This document shows positions 63,147-64,000 of a stretch of DNA of 64,000 bases, piece after piece. Below the pieces are notes generated by a model, which worked only from the letters and a program-made list of their open reading frames with translations, was not told the DNA's origin and ran no database searches. Within the stretch, counting starts at the first letter, position 1, and each line of letters begins with the position of its first letter. The stretch is from assembly GCA_963757395.1 (NCBI GenBank), contig CAVWRK010000014.1, positions 434,001-498,000 of the forward strand, read 5' to 3'. Position numbers and translations under genes: made by a program. This DNA comes from DATAOG01 sp963757395 (lineage in GTDB: Bacteria; Pseudomonadota; Alphaproteobacteria; Geminicoccales; Geminicoccaceae).

Positions 63147-64000
63147 CTAGCCTTCCCGGAGAGCGGTTTCCTTGAGGCGGAAGATCCGGTCGGTGAGATA
63201 GGAGAGGATGGTCCGCTCGCCGACCAGGAGGTCGACCTCGACCGCCATGCCCGGCACGACGCTGAACCGGTCCTCGGTCGGGCCGAGCTCGGTGCCGTCG
63301 GCGCGCACCGTGATGCCGTAGGTGAGGGCGCCGGTCTTGGGGTCGACCGTGGCATCGGCGGCGATCCGCTCGACGGTGCCCGCGAGCGTGCCGTAGCGCA
63401 GGAAATCATAGGCCTGGACCTTGATCTTGGCCGGCTGGCCGAGTCGGATGTGGCCGATGTCGCGGTTGGCGACCCTGGCCTCGATCACCAGAGCGCCGCC
63501 GGTCGGGATCAGCTTCATCAGCGGCTGGTTGGAGCCGACCGACTGGCCGGGCGTGGTTACGCTGAGGTCCTGGACGATGCCCGCGACCGGCGCCCGGACC
63601 ACGAGATTGCGGAGCGTCGCCGCCTGGCGCTTTTGGGCCTCGGCCAGCCGGTCGCGCTCGGCCTTGGCGGTGCCGAGCTCGGCGAGCACGCCCGAGCGCC
63701 ACTCGCGGCCGAGGCCGTCGCGTCGGCTCCCGGCCTCGGCGAGCGCCGCCTTGGCAGCCTCGTGCTGGGCCTGGGTCTTGTGGATGTCGCCGGCGAGATC
63801 GTTCCGCTGGCCCTCGAGCGCAGCCAGACGCAGGCGCGGGTAGAGGCCCTTCTCCGCCAGTCCCCGGACCGCGTCGAGCTGCTCGCTGAGCAGCGCGTAG
63901 GCGTCGCGCAGGCGGACCAGCTCGGCGGTGATCGAGGCGAGCTCGTTGCGCCGCTGGGCGATCTCCTGGGCCAGGCCTTCGGCGCGGCTGGCGTAGGCCT
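63147..64000 (-). CDS. HlyD-family type I secretion periplasmic adaptor, C-terminal part (edge-truncated)
   Basis: The open frame runs off the right end. Seen: a long coiled coil (63690-64000, with many Glu/Arg/Leu heptads), LRNLVVRAPVAGIVQDLSVT with the lipoyl half-motif, PLMKLIPTGGALVIEARV, and the C-terminal beta-barrel ending PGMAVEVDLLVGERTILSYL. This is the type I secretion adaptor family linking an inner-membrane ABC exporter to TolC. It differs from the truncated HlyD at 39.8 kb. Confidence 0.88.
   Translation of the reverse strand, partial: AYASRAEGLAQEIAQRRNELASITAELVRLRDAYALLSEQLDAVRGLAEKGLYPRLRLAALEGQRNDLAGDIHKTQAQHEAAKAALAEAGSRRDGLGREWRSGVLAELGTAKAERDRLAEAQKRQAATLRNLVVRAPVAGIVQDLSVTTPGQSVGSNQPLMKLIPTGGALVIEARVANRDIGHIRLGQPAKIKVQAYDFLRYGTLAGTVERIAADATVDPKTGALTYGITVRADGTELGPTEDRFSVVPGMAVEVDLLVGERTILSYLTDRIFRLKETALREG

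Overview
The window is high-GC DNA from an alphaproteobacterium, most likely Rhodospirillales or a neighbouring order. The evidence is two GGAAC-N16-CGTT promoters of the EcfG general stress type, DUF1127, DUF3309, DUF1328 and CsbD stress proteins, a strong third-position G/C preference, and the mix of ABC transporters. No tRNA, rRNA, phage genes or CRISPR array was seen. At least twenty genes read cleanly only if single-base frameshifts are allowed. Such genes are annotated as one locus with the breaks noted; many of the breaks may be assembly errors.

Layout. 0-6 kb: a GH15 glucoamylase-type gene cut by the left edge, a membrane GGDEF-EAL protein, an unknown lower-GC gene next to an IS6 transposase remnant, and a DapA-family aldolase. 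6.5-14 kb: a sugar ABC transporter (ATPase, permease) separated from its binding protein by rearranged DNA holding duplicated gene tails, tandem lipoprotein genes and an internally deleted ISNCY-type element with intact ends and a target duplication. 14-17 kb: DUF302 protein, PQQ-type sugar dehydrogenase and a Pro/Ala-rich protein.

17-25 kb is a polyamine locus: potD, a structured leader with a 9-codon ORF, speD, a deoxyhypusine-synthase-like gene, a ureohydrolase (agmatinase type), potB, potC and potA. A SpuC-like polyamine aminotransferase lies at 34-35 kb. 25-30 kb: a Phd/PemK-like toxin-antitoxin pair, GH13 alpha-glucosidase, exonuclease III, a double cold-shock protein, an OmpR-type regulator and a broken alpha/beta hydrolase. 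30.7-33.3 kb: an Alg8/Alg44-like pair, that is a c-di-GMP-responsive exopolysaccharide synthase. 35-41 kb: RidA, ROK kinase, LivG/LivF without permeases, and an RTX start fused to a HlyD tail.

41-44 kb is a stress cluster: SYLF protein, entericidin, DUF1328, ECF sigma, anti-sigma, CsbD and DUF3309, with EcfG-type promoters. 43.9-53 kb on the minus strand is one candidate catabolic cluster: ring-opening amidohydrolase (cyanurate/barbiturate family), RpiR regulator, dipeptide-type ABC transporter and a DUF6963-like protein. 53-64 kb: DUF2442/DUF4160 pair, REP-like repeats, DUF4197, higBA with a decayed second higA, peroxiredoxin, DUF1127, an AraC-Ogt fusion, ammonium transporter, nested IS481/IS630 remnants, a cupin/JmjC oxygenase, YggS and a HlyD adaptor cut by the right edge.
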